A stretch of 64,000 nucleotides of DNA from Zymoseptoria tritici IPO323 (GCF_000219625.1 NC_018212.1:1116001-1180000); one strand, 5' to 3'. Positions 19,832-32,359 are shown, counted from the first letter of the stretch. Program-made: numbers and translations. The notes: a model not told the origin generated them from the sequence alone.

Positions 19832-22310
19832 CTGCCAGCTCCCAGCTACTTCACCACCAAAGGGCATCACAACATCCAGCTTCAAAACCTATGCCCAGCA
19901 AACGTCGGAGGATGAGGCGAGGAGAAGGTCACGTCAACAACGCTGCTGGTAAGGGCTGCAAGGGAATGCATGTATGTTGTGTGCGGTAGACGGCTTGAAT
20001 AGCCGTTGACGTAGGATCGGTGCGAAGTGTGGTCTGATGGCGTACGGCGGTGCAGCGATTGGCATATTGAATCGGGAAGCTGTTCGTTGATAGTGTCACC
20101 GACGTCGTTTTGCTGGGTCCAAGATGTCCACGATAGGAGGTGCCTCTCGCTGGTCCGGCCACATGGACATCGAGATCGATATACCGTATTTATTTCGAGG
20201 ATGATGCTGAACCATCAGCAACGGTAGTGACGACTTCCCGGCAAATAATGTTTCACTTTACCGAATGCATCTACCTCATGCCACTTCCGGTAAGACATGG
20301 CTATTTCGAGTGAAGAAGAATTGGCAATCGTCTCGATGCGCCCAAGGCGATGTCCGGATATGGGCATGTGGAGATCCGAACAAGGTTCACGCGAGGCACA
20401 CATCATCTCTTGGTTGATGAAAAGGTCGAGACTTCCTTGCATATCGCTGGCTTGAGATTTTTCTTGTATGGTGATGGCGGTGCATCGTGTTCGATGCATT
20501 GTTGGGACGGCCTGGGAAGAAAGGCAAGCTGTTCTCAGGCTGTGCTGCTCGGTCAGAAAGTTGGCTGGCGGTGACAGCGATCACGCGACGAGTTTCCGAG
20601 TCAGTGTCGTCGGCAATGCAATCTCGTTCTTTGCCGCTTTCAACAAGTAAGCGCGCGAACCCATTTCGACCCCCACAGAACGCCGGCTGTGCGAAACATC
20701 AATACACCCCGATCTATCTATATGCTGGTGGAAAGACATTCACGAAACTGGAATACCACCTGCGATACTGATCTCATTTATCCGATCCAGGCAGTCTTCC
20801 GACGGCGGCTCGTTCCTCGGGCATCGTCGGGAGAATACATCTCATCTCTTCTGGACAGGCACCACCCATGCACAACACGCGCACTGCTGCCCAAGAATAC
20901 CTGCGTCGATCCAGCGCCGGACGCACGTGCAGCGACATGGATGGCAGGTCATTATTATGGACGAGAGGAACTGATGACCCATTCGTCAAGTCGTCACGGC
21001 CCGGTATGCGATCAAAAGCTCACGGTGAATCGATCGTGTCCAACAGACGAACCGATCCGAAGACGACGCCGGTCGGTAACGTGCTTCTTGGAAGACGTCG
21101 GTGCCAGATGGCGGCATATCATACTGCGCACGACCGACGTCTGGGAAGAGATTTCCAGATGACTGGAGTATCCATCCGCCGCAATGACGCATTTGGGAAG
21201 ATAAATGTGCGACTTGAGTGCATGGAACCCGGTTATGGGTTGCTTTTTCATGGCGGTGAGAGGAACACGGCAATGTTGCCAGACTGGACGACATGCTATC
21301 TATGTATACGCTCGCTACACCAGCTGGAGGCGAAACCGAGATGAAGTTTTGGGTTCGAGGCTGACACATGTGTCATGTCAACGCACGAGCCGTCTTTCGT
21401 TACTGACTGGCACGGTATTTGAGGCTCATGAACAATCTTCCTGGAGGTGATTGCGACTCGGTCTGGTGTGGAGTGGATGACCTGGTATATTACACAGCAC
21501 ACCATGGGACTGGGCCAGATGGTGATGTCAGTCGGACAGGCTAATGCTTCGTTCTCAGTCGAGAAAGAAGGTTTGTGCACCCGGCTCCTACTGCGGATTT
21601 ACCGACGACAGGCTACAGGCAATAGGCCGGCTAGCATGCCCCTGGTCTACGGCACCGCATCCACCAATCCAGCGTCGACACCACCATATCCACCCCCAAT
21701 CACTCCGCCCAAACTTACTCACCACCCCCGTCAAGCGCTTCAAGCTTCGCGCGTCTGTGGTCAAGCTCCTCTTCCAGGGCCAATACAACGTGGGAGCTGG
21801 GGCATCCCAGATGCCGGTCAGACTAGGCAAGGCGCCATGATCGTGATGGCCGCAAGTGACAGGCGACTAGACAGGGAACCGTGGAGACGGATTGCTTTCC
21901 TACCAGGTTCGAAGTGCTCAGTGCACAACCCTCAGCAGCGCTGTCAGCCGGACACCCTTCGCATTCTTCCGTGCTGTTCCTTGACTGAATCCACCAAGCG
22001 CACGCCAGGACGACTAGACCAGGCTCATCCCAGTACTCGGGCAACGATGATTCGATGGTAGCCCGACCTATTTGTTGCTTGAACACATCGCCGTGCGCAT
22101 CACCTAAGAATGGGTCCGTCCTGCTCATTCTCTCAGCATTGCAGTCATCTTGTCATCGTCGACCAGTGGCCACTATTTCTCCATCCTTCGTGCCACGACG
22201 CCCGATTACCGCGGATCTACAACTACTAGTCGCTCCTTTTCTGCATTGCTGCCAGTCACTGCGTGTCATTTCGCCTGTCGCTTATCGCTTGTGGCATACC
22301 GCTGTCTCTA

Positions 22311-22329
22311 CCGCCGCCGCCGCCGCCGT
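22311..22329. repeat. (CCG)6 microsatellite
   Basis: Six uninterrupted CCG units lie in the 5' leader about 50 bp before the start codon of the next gene. Confidence 0.85.
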
Positions 22330-22379
22330 CATCGTGAAAGCCACCGAGCGCTTTGGCTTGACTCCACCCTTTCTCCAAC

Positions 22380-23625
22380 ATGACCACCTCCGGCCCGACC
22401 ACAGAGCCGACGACGACAGGTTATGCTCCCAACGAGTCGCGCCGCGCCGCTGCTCTGCCCTCACGCATTGATGAGCCATTTTCCAGACAGTACGACATTC
22501 TGAACGCCCGTGACTTCCACTAGCGAAGTTATCACGAAAAGCTGCTAATTTCGCCCGCTCAGACAACGCATGCAAGATTGCGATCCGTGGGCCGCCTCGC
22601 GAGTCCAACCGAACTCTAGGTATGCCTTCACATACCCAGGATCCGTCCCGACCCTCGCTCAGCAGCCGAAAAGCTTTCCGCCTCCTCCAGGACTCACCAA
22701 CGCAAACCGCGGCAATACCACGTATCCGCAATTCCCTTCAGCGCAGGCGCAGCGTTGGGCACGCGAGGAATGGTCAAGCCGACCGGGTCTGCCTTACCAG
22801 CAGGATAACCCGATGCTCGCCGGCTGGGCTACTTCTCCGTTGTCGGGTCAGTTCTCTACATCTCAGACAAACATTTCCCGCGCCGGTGATCGAAGCCCGC
22901 ACTCTGGATTTGCCGGTTTCGCTTCTCCATGGAACGGTGGTCAGCTTCGGCGCAGTTCGTCCGAAGAAGCACGAATGAACCTGGGCGGATACTTCGGGGG
23001 AGATCCATCAGGGAGTGCCTCGAGCCTCCAGAACAAAGCATTCCCGCAGAGGAGACCCTCCAACCGAGACGAATTTGATGGTCCTTCCCAGCTCCTCGAC
23101 AAGCCCGACGATCAGGGCTTCGAACCCAAAGAAGAAGATCTACCACAGCTGCCCATCACCCTCTATGCCCAAGAACAAGACGAAATCCTCTCCAAAGTCA
23201 ACGACCGCCTCTCGCAGTGCGCCTACGACTTCGTGGCGAAATATCAGTTCCCCATTCCGATCGAGCCCGACAAGCGCCCGGTGCGTGTTCCTGGCGACCG
23301 TGAATGGTCGGAGTGGGTCTATCTCCTCAAGCGACTTGCAACCAAGCGACGCATCCCCGCCCGCGTGCTCTACAACGGTCAGATCAAACAGCTCATCACG
23401 ATTCTCGAGAACAGCCTGGAAATGCGGCATGCGGCCAAGCATCAGTCCCGCCCGCTCAAGGACGACAGAAACATTCTCCAGCTCATCAGTTCCGGCTTAC
23501 AGGTTGCGAAGATTTTGAAGGACGCTCCCGCCATGCAGTACTTGGACAGTCTGTACATTCAGACTGAGAGGTTGATTCAGAGCCGGAGAGGCCCGGCGCC
23601 GGCAGCTTCGTACAATGCCTTGTGA
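22380..23625 (+). CDS. conserved fungal protein of unknown function
   Basis: Exon 1 is 22380-22489 and exon 2 is 22563-23625; the intron 22490-22562 (GTACGA...CGCTCAG) joins them in frame for 390 residues. The N-terminal 200 residues are Ser/Pro/Gln-rich and probably disordered. The C-terminal 150 residues are well ordered and helical: EQDEILSKVNDRLSQCAYDF, then REWSEWVYLLKRLATKRRIP, NGQIKQLITILENSLEMRHA and ILQLISSGLQVAKILKDA. The arrangement of a low-complexity tail followed by a compact helical domain with many basic residues would fit a regulatory or scaffold protein. I do not recognise a named family. A downstream ATG at 22570 would give 351 residues if the intron were absent. Confidence 0.75.
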
Positions 23626-24397
23626 TTGCGAGTCTGTGGGGGCAGACGGTGGCGCGAACAGGCTTGGGAGCCCTTTGTGCAAAGATGGTCTGACCACAAT
23701 CAATTGGAGCCAACAGTCCGCAGGAGAGGTCAAGACACTCACGAAGAGACTTTTGGGAAGAAAGACAGGCGAGGCATATTGACATACTTTTTAACACCAT
23801 AATATCTATTACACGGAGCTCGGCGCGGCCGCGGGAGTACATGCAGGGAGCGCAGGAAAAGGAAGCAGGTGGACCGCAACTTTCACACATTCGATACAGC
23901 GGGAGACCAGATCAGATTCACTTCACGAAGAGTTCATTTACTTCTTCATTTGCAGAAGGCGGAAAACGGCAGATTTAGATGGAAGGCAGATTATGTACAG
24001 TGGGTCTGGCGTAACATTACTACAGCAAGCGAACAGCATCTCAGATAATGTTTACCATTTTCATCACTTACTGCTGCTCATGTTGTCCAGTTGACGTGCA
24101 CCATGGAAATGTTAATGGAACGCAATAGCGGCGAAAGCAGACAACGTGCTGGGCCGATCCAATGTTGCGAGAGGGCGAACGATTGGGGATTCTTGTGCTC
24201 TGCGCATCCGTGCTCCTCCCTCCGTCAGGACGTCCCTGTACAATTTAGCCGTGTGCTGGTGCATACATTGCCGGCTCACCCTCCATCCTGTGATCTTTTG
24301 TTTCCTCCAACGCAACATCCGAGACCACCACGCTGGAGCACTATTCGCGATACATACCACCTACCACAACAAAAGACCAACGACTTCTCTGGCCACA
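23626..24397. other. intergenic
   Basis: No gene was seen. The last 80 bases before 24398 (ACCACCTACCACAACAAAAGACC region) look like a fungal 5' leader. Confidence 0.45.
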
Positions 24398-24660
24398 ATG
24401 CGCTTCTTCGCTACTCGCCTGTTCCTTTTTACCGTTCTCCTCCCGCTCGCCACGGCCGTGACTATAATTGCAACGACGTCCTTCACGTAGTCTGCGACTG
24501 CTGCTATTCTTCAAAGAGCGTGAGGAGTCATCATCAAGTCTCATCCTTCGATGCATGTGCTAAGCGACTCTCTCAGAGCAATGATAAAGTTGGATACTGC
24601 CATCACGATCATCAGACGGGAAACGCGTACTGCCAGTCTCCGAAAGGAGGGAAACCCGCG
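24398..24660 (+). CDS. possible small secreted protein, 3' end unresolved
   Basis: An ATG at 24398 in good context opens a 20-codon segment with a clear signal peptide (MRFFATRLFLFTVLLPLATA). The frame then meets a TAG at 24488-24490, but a GTGACT at 24458 can act as donor exactly at the predicted cleavage site. Joined in phase 0 to an acceptor at 24516 (59-nt intron) or 24576 (119-nt intron, CTCTCTCAG), the next exon encodes a polar cysteine-containing segment (KVGYCHHDHQTGNAYCQSP). The 60-nt signal exon and the intron at the cleavage site repeat the design of the gene at 12706-12987. The 3' end was not resolved: the cysteine frame stays open to 25008 but loses protein character after about 24660. 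It could be a decayed gene. Confidence 0.35.
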
Positions 24661-25862
24661 GTTCGGCAGATAATGCGTGGCCGCAGTGGAGGAGTGTTGG
24701 GTCTATGGCAGAAGTCTCGGGCTCCTCGGACTGAAGCTGCATGGGAGAATGAGGCGACTATGACGATGGAATGCTGTAGGTCCGTTCAGATGCGAGGTTG
24801 GCGAGGTGTTCGAGTTTGCTTTCCATTGATGTTCGGCGGCGCGGCCTTAGCCAGGGCGATCCTGGGGAGACTGAGTGCGATGACACTATACACGAGGCTA
24901 ATGTCCAACCGAGCCATGCGCTGGCGCACATTCGCCTCACTGATTCAAATACGGCAGTTGTCTCTTCACCGAGCTCATCGAGGGCATTCCTTGTGTTCAT
25001 CCTGGTAATGACACCCAATAGTCTCAGAGGCCATGTTAGCTGACCCGGTATCCAAGATCGCATGATGGCTCCATCACATGTATGCTCAATTCAGCTTCCT
25101 CTCCTTAGCACAGGGAGACCGAACAGAACGGCTGGCCCTGATTGTAGGCAGTTTATGCCGCAAGCCACCAAAGAGCGATAACTGTGATCGTGCCACGGAC
25201 CAGTCCAACGGTGGGTCGCATGATCCGTATGCAGAGACCACCTGTTCCGGCCCAATTTGTGAGGAAACTCAGAGCACTCTAAGATGTCGTCCGGTAGTCC
25301 GGCCGGTAGTGTCGAAAAACTCCGTTCTTGAGCACTTACTCGGACCATCCCGAGGTTCTTGCCGTCGTACGGATCGTGCACTTCACCGACAGTTGTCAGA
25401 CAAAGTCGTCGGCTATAGATACGTATTCTTCTGACCACCACATAGCGATGATGTTGTCCTGTTAACGCACTCGCTCGCAGCGATGGGATGTGCCATTGCG
25501 AGGCTTGATTTATGTCGAAGGATTCTCAGTTATTTCGAGCCGGAGTGCTTCGTTCGAGGGAGGCGTCCTCACATGTGTGGGAGGCGTCCTCACATGTGTA
25601 GGCGCACTCCTCAGGAGGATGTACTTGGTGTAAAGTCCATGGTCTGCCTTATTCTGGACGCCTTGTTTGGGAAACGTCATTCATCCTGGCGTGGAGTCGG
25701 CTTGGTGGGCCTCGCTTATGGCCCACGGAAGCTGTGGAGTCATTCTTGGCTGCCAATCCTTGTGGCCATGTGTCGTACACTAAAGCACGAATGACATAGG
25801 TGCAATTTCTGGCGTCTCTTACGGATAGATTGTAGGTCGTAAGCCTCGCTGCTTCACCCTCC
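24661..25862. other. gene-poor region
   Basis: No supported gene was found. A GTAAGT on the minus strand near 25346 lies in an open frame but cannot be built into a convincing model. A perfect 21-bp tandem duplication lies at 25558-25599. Confidence 0.4.
25558..25599. repeat. perfect 21-bp tandem duplication
   Basis: The unit GGGAGGCGTCCTCACATGTG plus T occurs at 25558-25578 and again at 25579-25599 without a mismatch, and contains the palindrome CACATGTG. Confidence 0.9.
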
Positions 25863-27339
25863 TCACACAGCAGAGGATCCCTCCTTCCATAAGCCATGCA
25901 CCCTCTGCTCCGCCTCTGCAGAAATGCACATGCCCGCATCCACCGATTTAATACCCTCCGTACCGATGAGCCCGAGCGCCGCAAGACCCATGTACGAGTG
26001 ATATAGATCCGGCAGGTCGCCTGGAAATTTCCCGAACCCACCCAGAGCCGGGTGTTGAGTCTTCGAAAGCAGATAGGTCTGTAATGCTGGAGCACCGAAC
26101 ATGTGGTTTGGCGGTCGCTGTGTCGCACGTGGAGATGGTGCTTGTGTCAAAAGACTGATAGATGCTCCTACCCACCAGGCATAGCACGTATCTGCGACTT
26201 TGTTTGTGCGGCCGTTCATGCCGGCTGATAGTGGAGGAAGCGAGGGTGTCGGAAAGAGGGAAGCGGAAGTGAGAGTTGATTTGTCCGGCGATTGGTGAAG
26301 CGTGGTTTCCGTCTCGGCCCTGGCATCGTCCTGCTTGAGTGCTGGAGCGTCAACTGTTGGGTCTGGAAGGGAAGTTGTATCTTCTGTACAGGAATCTAGT
26401 TCGCCGTCCGGGTCATCGAGATCAGTCTGACGTGCTACCAGCCAGCTGAGCGTGAGGGCTGGATCTGAGGGACCGCAGGGCTTGGTGTTGGTGCTGTGTT
26501 TAGAAGGTGGGAAAATGGATTTGAGTCGCTCGATAAAGTTTAAACAGCCGAGAGCGCAGTAAGTGTAACCCGCATGAGGTTCATGATAGCGTGAATCGGA
26601 GAGGCCGCCTTCGTAGGACTGCAAGCACGTTAGCTGAGGTGGTCGGTGCTAAGATTAAGGGCCGTTTGACCTACCTCGGCTGCCTCAATACATGAGACCA
26701 GACTGTCCAGACGGATGTCTTCAATCTCTTCCCCAGCAGTACTCAAAGCTCCTTCCCGCCCACCTCGCAAGATGAATCTTATTCCCGTTGCACAGTACCC
26801 AAATCTTGGATCCCGCCCACCTTCAATAGTGCCATCGACAAGCGTCTCCCCAAAACTGCCATCCTCCCTCTGCATTTTCGTCAACCACTGCAACGTCTCT
26901 CTCCTCCGTACCCTGCTCAGATCATCCCCGGCAATGAGCAAGGCTGACAAAGCAAAGTACGTGGCGGGAATATTCGCAGGATCCCATCGCTCGTTCTCCG
27001 GGCTAGATTGGATTCCAAAGTCGGTCCCTGGCCACATTCGAAATCCACCTCGCGGATGCTGACAGTGGTAGATCCAATCTATGTACTCTGAACGTTCTGA
27101 TGCCGTTGTGGAGCTCTCCCAGGCAGAGAGCAGGTCCAGAGCCGAGATGATAAAGAAGGCCAGATACATCCGGTTGCTTTCATTGCCAGTGTAGTGATGT
27201 GGTAAGAGTGTCTTCAAGCAGCGAAGCCAGTATTTGATGTGCCGGGCCTGTTTGAAGTTAGCAAGGTGATGTTATGGCGGGAAGATTGCGGCGGAATCAC
27301 CTTGTCCAGCTTCGGCTCTTCTTCGAGCATGTTTTCCAT
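25863..27339 (-). CDS. CDC43: geranylgeranyltransferase type I beta subunit
   Basis: Exons 27339-27301, 27247-26675 and 26618-25863 give 455 residues; introns 27248-27300 and 26619-26674 have GT...AG ends. The start is chosen so that ENMLEEEPKLDKARHIKYWLRCL precedes the conserved LPHHYTGNESNRMYLAFF block. Prenyltransferase repeats follow (CQHPRGGFRMWPG, REDGSFGETLVDG, EGGLSDSRYHEPHAGYTYCALG). Zinc ligands are visible as Asp347 and Cys349 in ADTCYAWW and His411 in LYHSYMGLAAL. With the shared alpha subunit, the enzyme adds a 20-carbon geranylgeranyl group to CaaL proteins such as Rho1 and Cdc42, needed for polarity and wall synthesis. A disordered insert of about 65 residues (265-335) separates two barrel repeats and makes the protein longer than yeast Cdc43. 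Confidence 0.9.
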
Positions 27340-27623
27340 GATTGTTGTTTTTTGATGATAATGGACTTACCAGAAGCCATGAAATTACTCGAATAGGCAG
27401 GTGCTGGAGTTTCTCTGCTTGGTCCTTGTTCTCACTTGAAAGTGAGTTCGTCGATGGCTCGGAGATATCGGAATTTCTTGGCTGAGTCATCGGCTAAGGT
27501 TCGAAGCCAAACTGAATCGGGCAAGGCGACAAGGCGACAACCCAGCATATGCGCATCGCAACCATCACTTTACTTCCTCCCCATATTCACTTCCTCCTTC
27601 TCATCAACCTTGCGAACCAAGAC
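27340..27623. promoter_or_regulatory. shared divergent promoter, CDC43/IRC20-like
   Basis: The two divergent start codons are 284 bp apart. An in-frame ATG at 27549 and a minus-strand GTAAGT near 27370 suggest that both 5' leaders, one possibly with an intron, lie inside this span. Confidence 0.4.
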
Positions 27624-30600
27624 ATGGCGCCGAGCCGCGAGTATGCGCTGGCCACGGTCTTCTCAACCCAAGTCAGAAGCCATGATGATTCCTCGATTCT
27701 CGTCGAGGCTGGAGGCTACACACCAATGCGCTGGTACTTGGAGCACGCAAACCAAGATGAAGAATCAGCGCAGCCACCAAAGAAACGACGGAAGATCGAG
27801 GTCGAGCCCAATGTCTCCAGATCGGAACGAGCACCATCCAGCATACCGATTTCCGCAGTTACCATCGATCTTGTTTTTCCAGAGACATTCAGTGGCAAGA
27901 TACCTAATGAGAAGGCCATCGAGGAGGACCTGGAGTTCGACGATTTGGACGGGACTTCCGTGATCACTTATGCTATCAGCACAAATGACGACGGATCAAA
28001 ACTTCGCCTATCTCTACCCAAACCTCGAGCGCCAATTCTGATCATTGATTGCGACCACATCCGGAACGAAGGACTTGAGAAGCTGAGACACATTGCGCTG
28101 CTCGACCGCCTGAACGTGACCCAAGCATATGTGCGCGAAAAAGCGCATCCGGCGACGATACTTTCATGCACCCTCAAAAGATCAACGGGCGAACACTACA
28201 CCGTCGTTCGTCTGCAGGCTACTTTGAGCTGGCGTGACGGATACTCGGCATATCCGCAAGGCGGACGGCCAATGGGTACACCTGTTTTTCGAGATTACGA
28301 GTACTTGATAGACACGTTTCCCAATAACCATCGAGAGGGCTACGACCACTCGCAAGGCTGGACTCCGCAGGATTTTTACGAAAGCGTTCATGCAACGTCG
28401 AATGATGAAGTGACGGATGCGACGTACGATAGCGTGCTGGAAAGTGAGCTTTATCCATTCCAAAAACGCGCGGTGAAGTGGATGCTCGCTCGCGAGGATA
28501 CAATGCAGTCACCTCGAGACGGCGGCACAACGTTCTCCACCTTGGCAACCGACTTGGACGGCAATGCTTGCTATGTCGACCACATGCAAGGCATAGTTTT
28601 TGCACATCCTCCTCTCGATGGCGAACAAAGCGTGTCAGGTGGAATTCTGGCCGAAGAGATGGGTCTAGGCAAGACGGTCGAATTGATGGCATTGATCAGC
28701 TTGAATTCACGTCCGAAGCTCACCACTACGAAAGTCTCGAAAGGACCAGACTTGGTAATGGACAATTACTCCGGAAACATGGTCATGCCATCCAGAGCAA
28801 CCCTAATCATTACTCCGGCATCCATCCTTCCTCAGTGGCAAACTGAGCTCAATCGACATGCGCCAAATCTGTCAGTGTTTCACTACCAGGGCATCACCGC
28901 GGACAAGAAGAAATCGCCATCTGCCGATGCAATACTTCGAGATCTTGCTACCAAGTATGATGTAGTGCTGTCAACATACCATACCTTGGCGCGCGAAGTC
29001 CACTTCGCAGAGGAGCCACCAGATCGAAACATGCGTCATCAGCGCAAGTTTGAGCGGAAACGCAGCCCACTTGTACAGATCGAATGGTGGCGAATTTGTC
29101 TGGACGAAGCGCAGATGGTCGAAAGCGGCGTGACGGCCGCTGCTCGCGTTGCCTGTCGACTTCCCCGAATCCACAGTTGGGCTGTGACCGGAACTCCATT
29201 GCGAAAGGATATTCAGGACCTTCTCGGCCTGCTGATCTTTCTCCGCTACAAGCCCTTCGACGATGTCAGTTCTGGTCGATTGTGGGGTCATCTCGTCCGG
29301 TCGCATAGACATCTCTTCCGCAAATTGTTCGGCGCCATCGCCCTTCGACATACCAAAGCACAGATTCGAGACGAATTACATCTCCCGGCGCAGAAGCGGG
29401 TTGTTGTGACAGTGCCATTCAGTGTGGTAGAGCAGCAAAACTACACCACTTTATTCAACGAAATGTGCGAGGAAGTTGGGGTGAACGAAGACGGCACACC
29501 GGCGGTAGAATTCTGGAATCCCAGCGAGCCTGCTGTAATCGAGAAGATGCGAACGTATTTGTCTCGTCTGAGGCAAACGTGCCTTCACCCGCAGGTAGGA
29601 GGGAAGAACAGAAGGGCTTTGGGCAAAGGTGCAGCGCCGTTGAGAACGGTTGCGGAGGTGCTTGAGGTAAGAACATGATGGTACTACCATTCTCCCACTC
29701 ACAGTACACACTCCAAGCCACTAAAGACTGAGTCGTATGATACATTTTGAGCTAGACCAAGGAGAGATGAGTGCAGAGTTGATCGCTTGACTAACGCCTC
29801 GCAGGTCATGATCGAACAGAACGAGACCAATATTCGAGTCGAGGAGCGCACGCTCATCGCTGCTTCCCTCCAACACGCACATATACTTGGCAACAACGAA
29901 GAGGACGTCCGCCGCAGCGAAAAAGCTCTCGCAATTTACGAACAGGTTTTACAGTCCTGCACCGAAATGGTCAAATCGGCCAGAGAACAACTTGCAGCGG
30001 CCCTTTCAGCCGCTGATGTTTCAGAAGATAAAATCGACAGCGACGAAGAAGCCAGTTCGGAATCCACACCTCTTCTTGGACGATTGAAGAACAACCTGCG
30101 GATTGCCCTGCAGCTGCAGCATGCGAGCACTTTCTTCGCAGCAACAATGTACTTTCAGATCAAAACCAACGAGGCCCTTACATTGGAAGGCTCAGACGAC
30201 TTCAAGAAGCTGGAGGAGAAGGAATCGAGTTTTTATGAGGATGCAAAATTGTTGCGCAAGGAGATTCTATCCGAAAATTCCAAGAAAGCTGAGAGTCTCA
30301 TGCAGAAGATCCGCGACCTGAGCAACAGACAGACCATTACAAAAATGCCGACCATCAAAGACTTGCAAAGTCTTGGCGGTATCGAGAGCAGACGCATCGT
30401 GGAGAAGAGTGATGCGCTGTTTGACGTAATTCGAGAGCTCAACGGAGTACTCAAAGACTGGCGCACTCGAATGGCGGCTCTGCTGCTCAAGCCGCTGGTC
30501 GACGAGGAAGCAGACAAGGAGATCGTCGGCGACGAATACGAAGACTCCACCAAGCAGCAAGATGAGCTATACGTTTACTTCGATGCCTTCAAAGCAGTAC

Positions 30601-32359
30601 ACGCTGATCTCAACGCTCTCGTCACTGGCGAGAGTGCGCCTTTGATCGATCATGAGGCCAAGCTTTACTTGAAGAATTGCAAGGCGTACTTCAATCCCGA
30701 TTTTGCTGACGAGGACAAGCCGCATATCCACGCACCAGAACTGGGCCAAAAGCTCTTCACCATCCGCAAGAAATTCCGAGATCAGCGGGAACAAGTTGGC
30801 TCAGTGCGAGGGCTCATTCAAGAAGCTCGTACTTTAGAGAGCTCTATGCATGCGAACGAACCAGGAACCAGAGTTGGGACAGAGTACGCCATTGTTCAGA
30901 GACATCTACACTCGCTCCAGGCAGTCTATTCATCGTACATGAAAGCCTTGAGTGGGCTGGAGAAGGAGGTCGAACTGTTCCGAACAACACAAAATCAGAG
31001 AGTGGAGTTCTACAGGCAGCTACAGGAGCTCTCCGACGATGTCGGCCCTTACAAGGAGGAGCTTGACAAAGAGCTTGACATGCATGCACTCGATTCAGCA
31101 CTGCAGAAAGAGAAGCAATCGACGAAACTTCTGGCTCAGCTGAAGACGAAGAACCGCTTTTTAGTTCACCTCCGCGATGATGAGTCTGGAGCTCAAGGTG
31201 GTCCGAAAGTGTGCATTATCTGTACATCGACCTTTGAGCAAGGCGTGCTGACTGTCTGTGGGCATTCGTTCTGCAAGGCGAGTTGTTTCCCGTCCCATTG
31301 ATAGCTGAGACACCTGCTGACCTTCATGCTTTGCTTTTGTAGGAATGTATCCAACAGTGGTTCTCGCAAGCACGCTCCTGCCCAATGTGCAAGCGAAAAC
31401 TCTCCAGCGCGGATCTCCACGACATCACGTTCAGACCTCAACAGCTGCGTGCTCAGGAAGAACATCAACCCGGAGGATCATCCAATTCTCCGACCAAAGC
31501 GTCTTCATCTTCATCACGCGAGAACGGCACTCCTGCTCAAGCTACCGGCATCTACACTGATGTTTCGCCAACCCTGCTGGAGGAGATCAAGTCCATTGAC
31601 CTACCCAACTCATATGGCACTAAGATCGACACTCTCGGTCGTCACCTGCACTGGATCCGTGAGCACGATCCTGGCGCCAAATCAATCGTCTTCAGCCAAT
31701 ACCGTGAGTTTCTCGATGTACTCGGCATCGCCCTCCGGGACTTTAAGCTCGGCCACGCTCGACTTGGCCGACCTGGCGCCGCAGAGAAATTCAAGCACGA
31801 CCCAAGCATCGACTGCCTCTTGCTAGATGCAAAGACGGACTCATCCGGTCTGACGCTGGTCAATGCCACCCATGTCTTCATCTGCGAGCCGCTCATCCAG
31901 ACTGCAGTGGAGCTACAAGCTATCGCACGAGTTCATCGGATCGGACAGACCCGTCCAACAATGGTGTGGATGTACCTCATCAACGACACTGTCGAGGAGG
32001 CCATCTACGAGATCTCTGTACAGCGACGCTTGGCACATGTTCAGGGACGAAGCAAATCCAAGAAGACGTCGAGAGAGGCGACGCCAGGAGCAGCGCAGGA
32101 AAGTGCGATCGAGGTGGCAAATTCCGAGGAGTTGCAAAGTGCGCCATTGTCGAAGCTGTTGGTTGCTGGGAAGAGTGGTGGAGAGGTCGTGGGTACTCAT
32201 GATTTGTGGAAGTGTCTGTTTGGAAAGACGGGTGCTGGGAATAGTGAGGCGGCGCAAGGTGAGGTTGGAAGATTCTTGCGGGCAGAGGCGGCGGAGGAGA
32301 GGAGGAATGAGGATCGTGAAGCTGCGAGGGCGGGCGCGGTCGACCGGTCGCGAGGATGA
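27624..32359 (+). CDS. IRC20: SNF2 helicase with RING finger, Irc20/SHPRH type
   Basis: Exons 27624-29666, 29805-31277 and 31343-32359 give 1510 residues. Intron 29667-29804 is GT-AG with a GACTAAC branch site; intron 31278-31342 starts with GC (AAG|GCGAGT...TTTTGTAG). The SNF2 ATPase lobe has EEMGLGKTVE near residue 346, LDEAQ near 493 and SWAVTGTPL near 515. A long helical insertion follows, then a C3HC4 RING near 1150-1190 (CIICTSTF, CGHSFC split by the GC-AG intron, CPMCKRKL), and the second lobe with IVFSQYREFL and ARVHRIGQTRP. Placement of the RING between the ATPase lobes is typical of SHPRH and yeast Irc20, a ubiquitin ligase/translocase in post-replication repair and recombination control. 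An in-frame ATG at 27549 would add 25 hydrophobic residues and is less likely. Confidence 0.9.

Larger units (their letters stand above)
18988..22379. other. gene-poor region
   Basis: Open frames up to about 200 codons occur here but overlap in several phases and lack family resemblance or splice structure. A repeat-rich patch lies at 19714-19831. The stretch near 21690-21840 on the plus strand encodes KRFKLRASVVKLLFQGQYNV in one frame, which looks protein-like but has no supported gene model. No transposon coding domain was recognised. Confidence 0.45.

Noticed and set aside
21447..22061. 204-codon plus-strand open frame
   Set aside because: It has no recognisable domain, irregular composition and no splice structure; it overlaps equally long frames on both strands.
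24091..25008. 305-codon plus-strand open frame
   Set aside because: Only a short piece (about 24517-24660) looks like protein, and it is better explained as an exon of the secreted-protein candidate starting at 24398.
25091..25441. Minus-strand frame with GTAAGT donor near 25346
   Set aside because: The donor and a possible TTAG acceptor do not connect frames that both look coding, and there is no signal peptide or domain.
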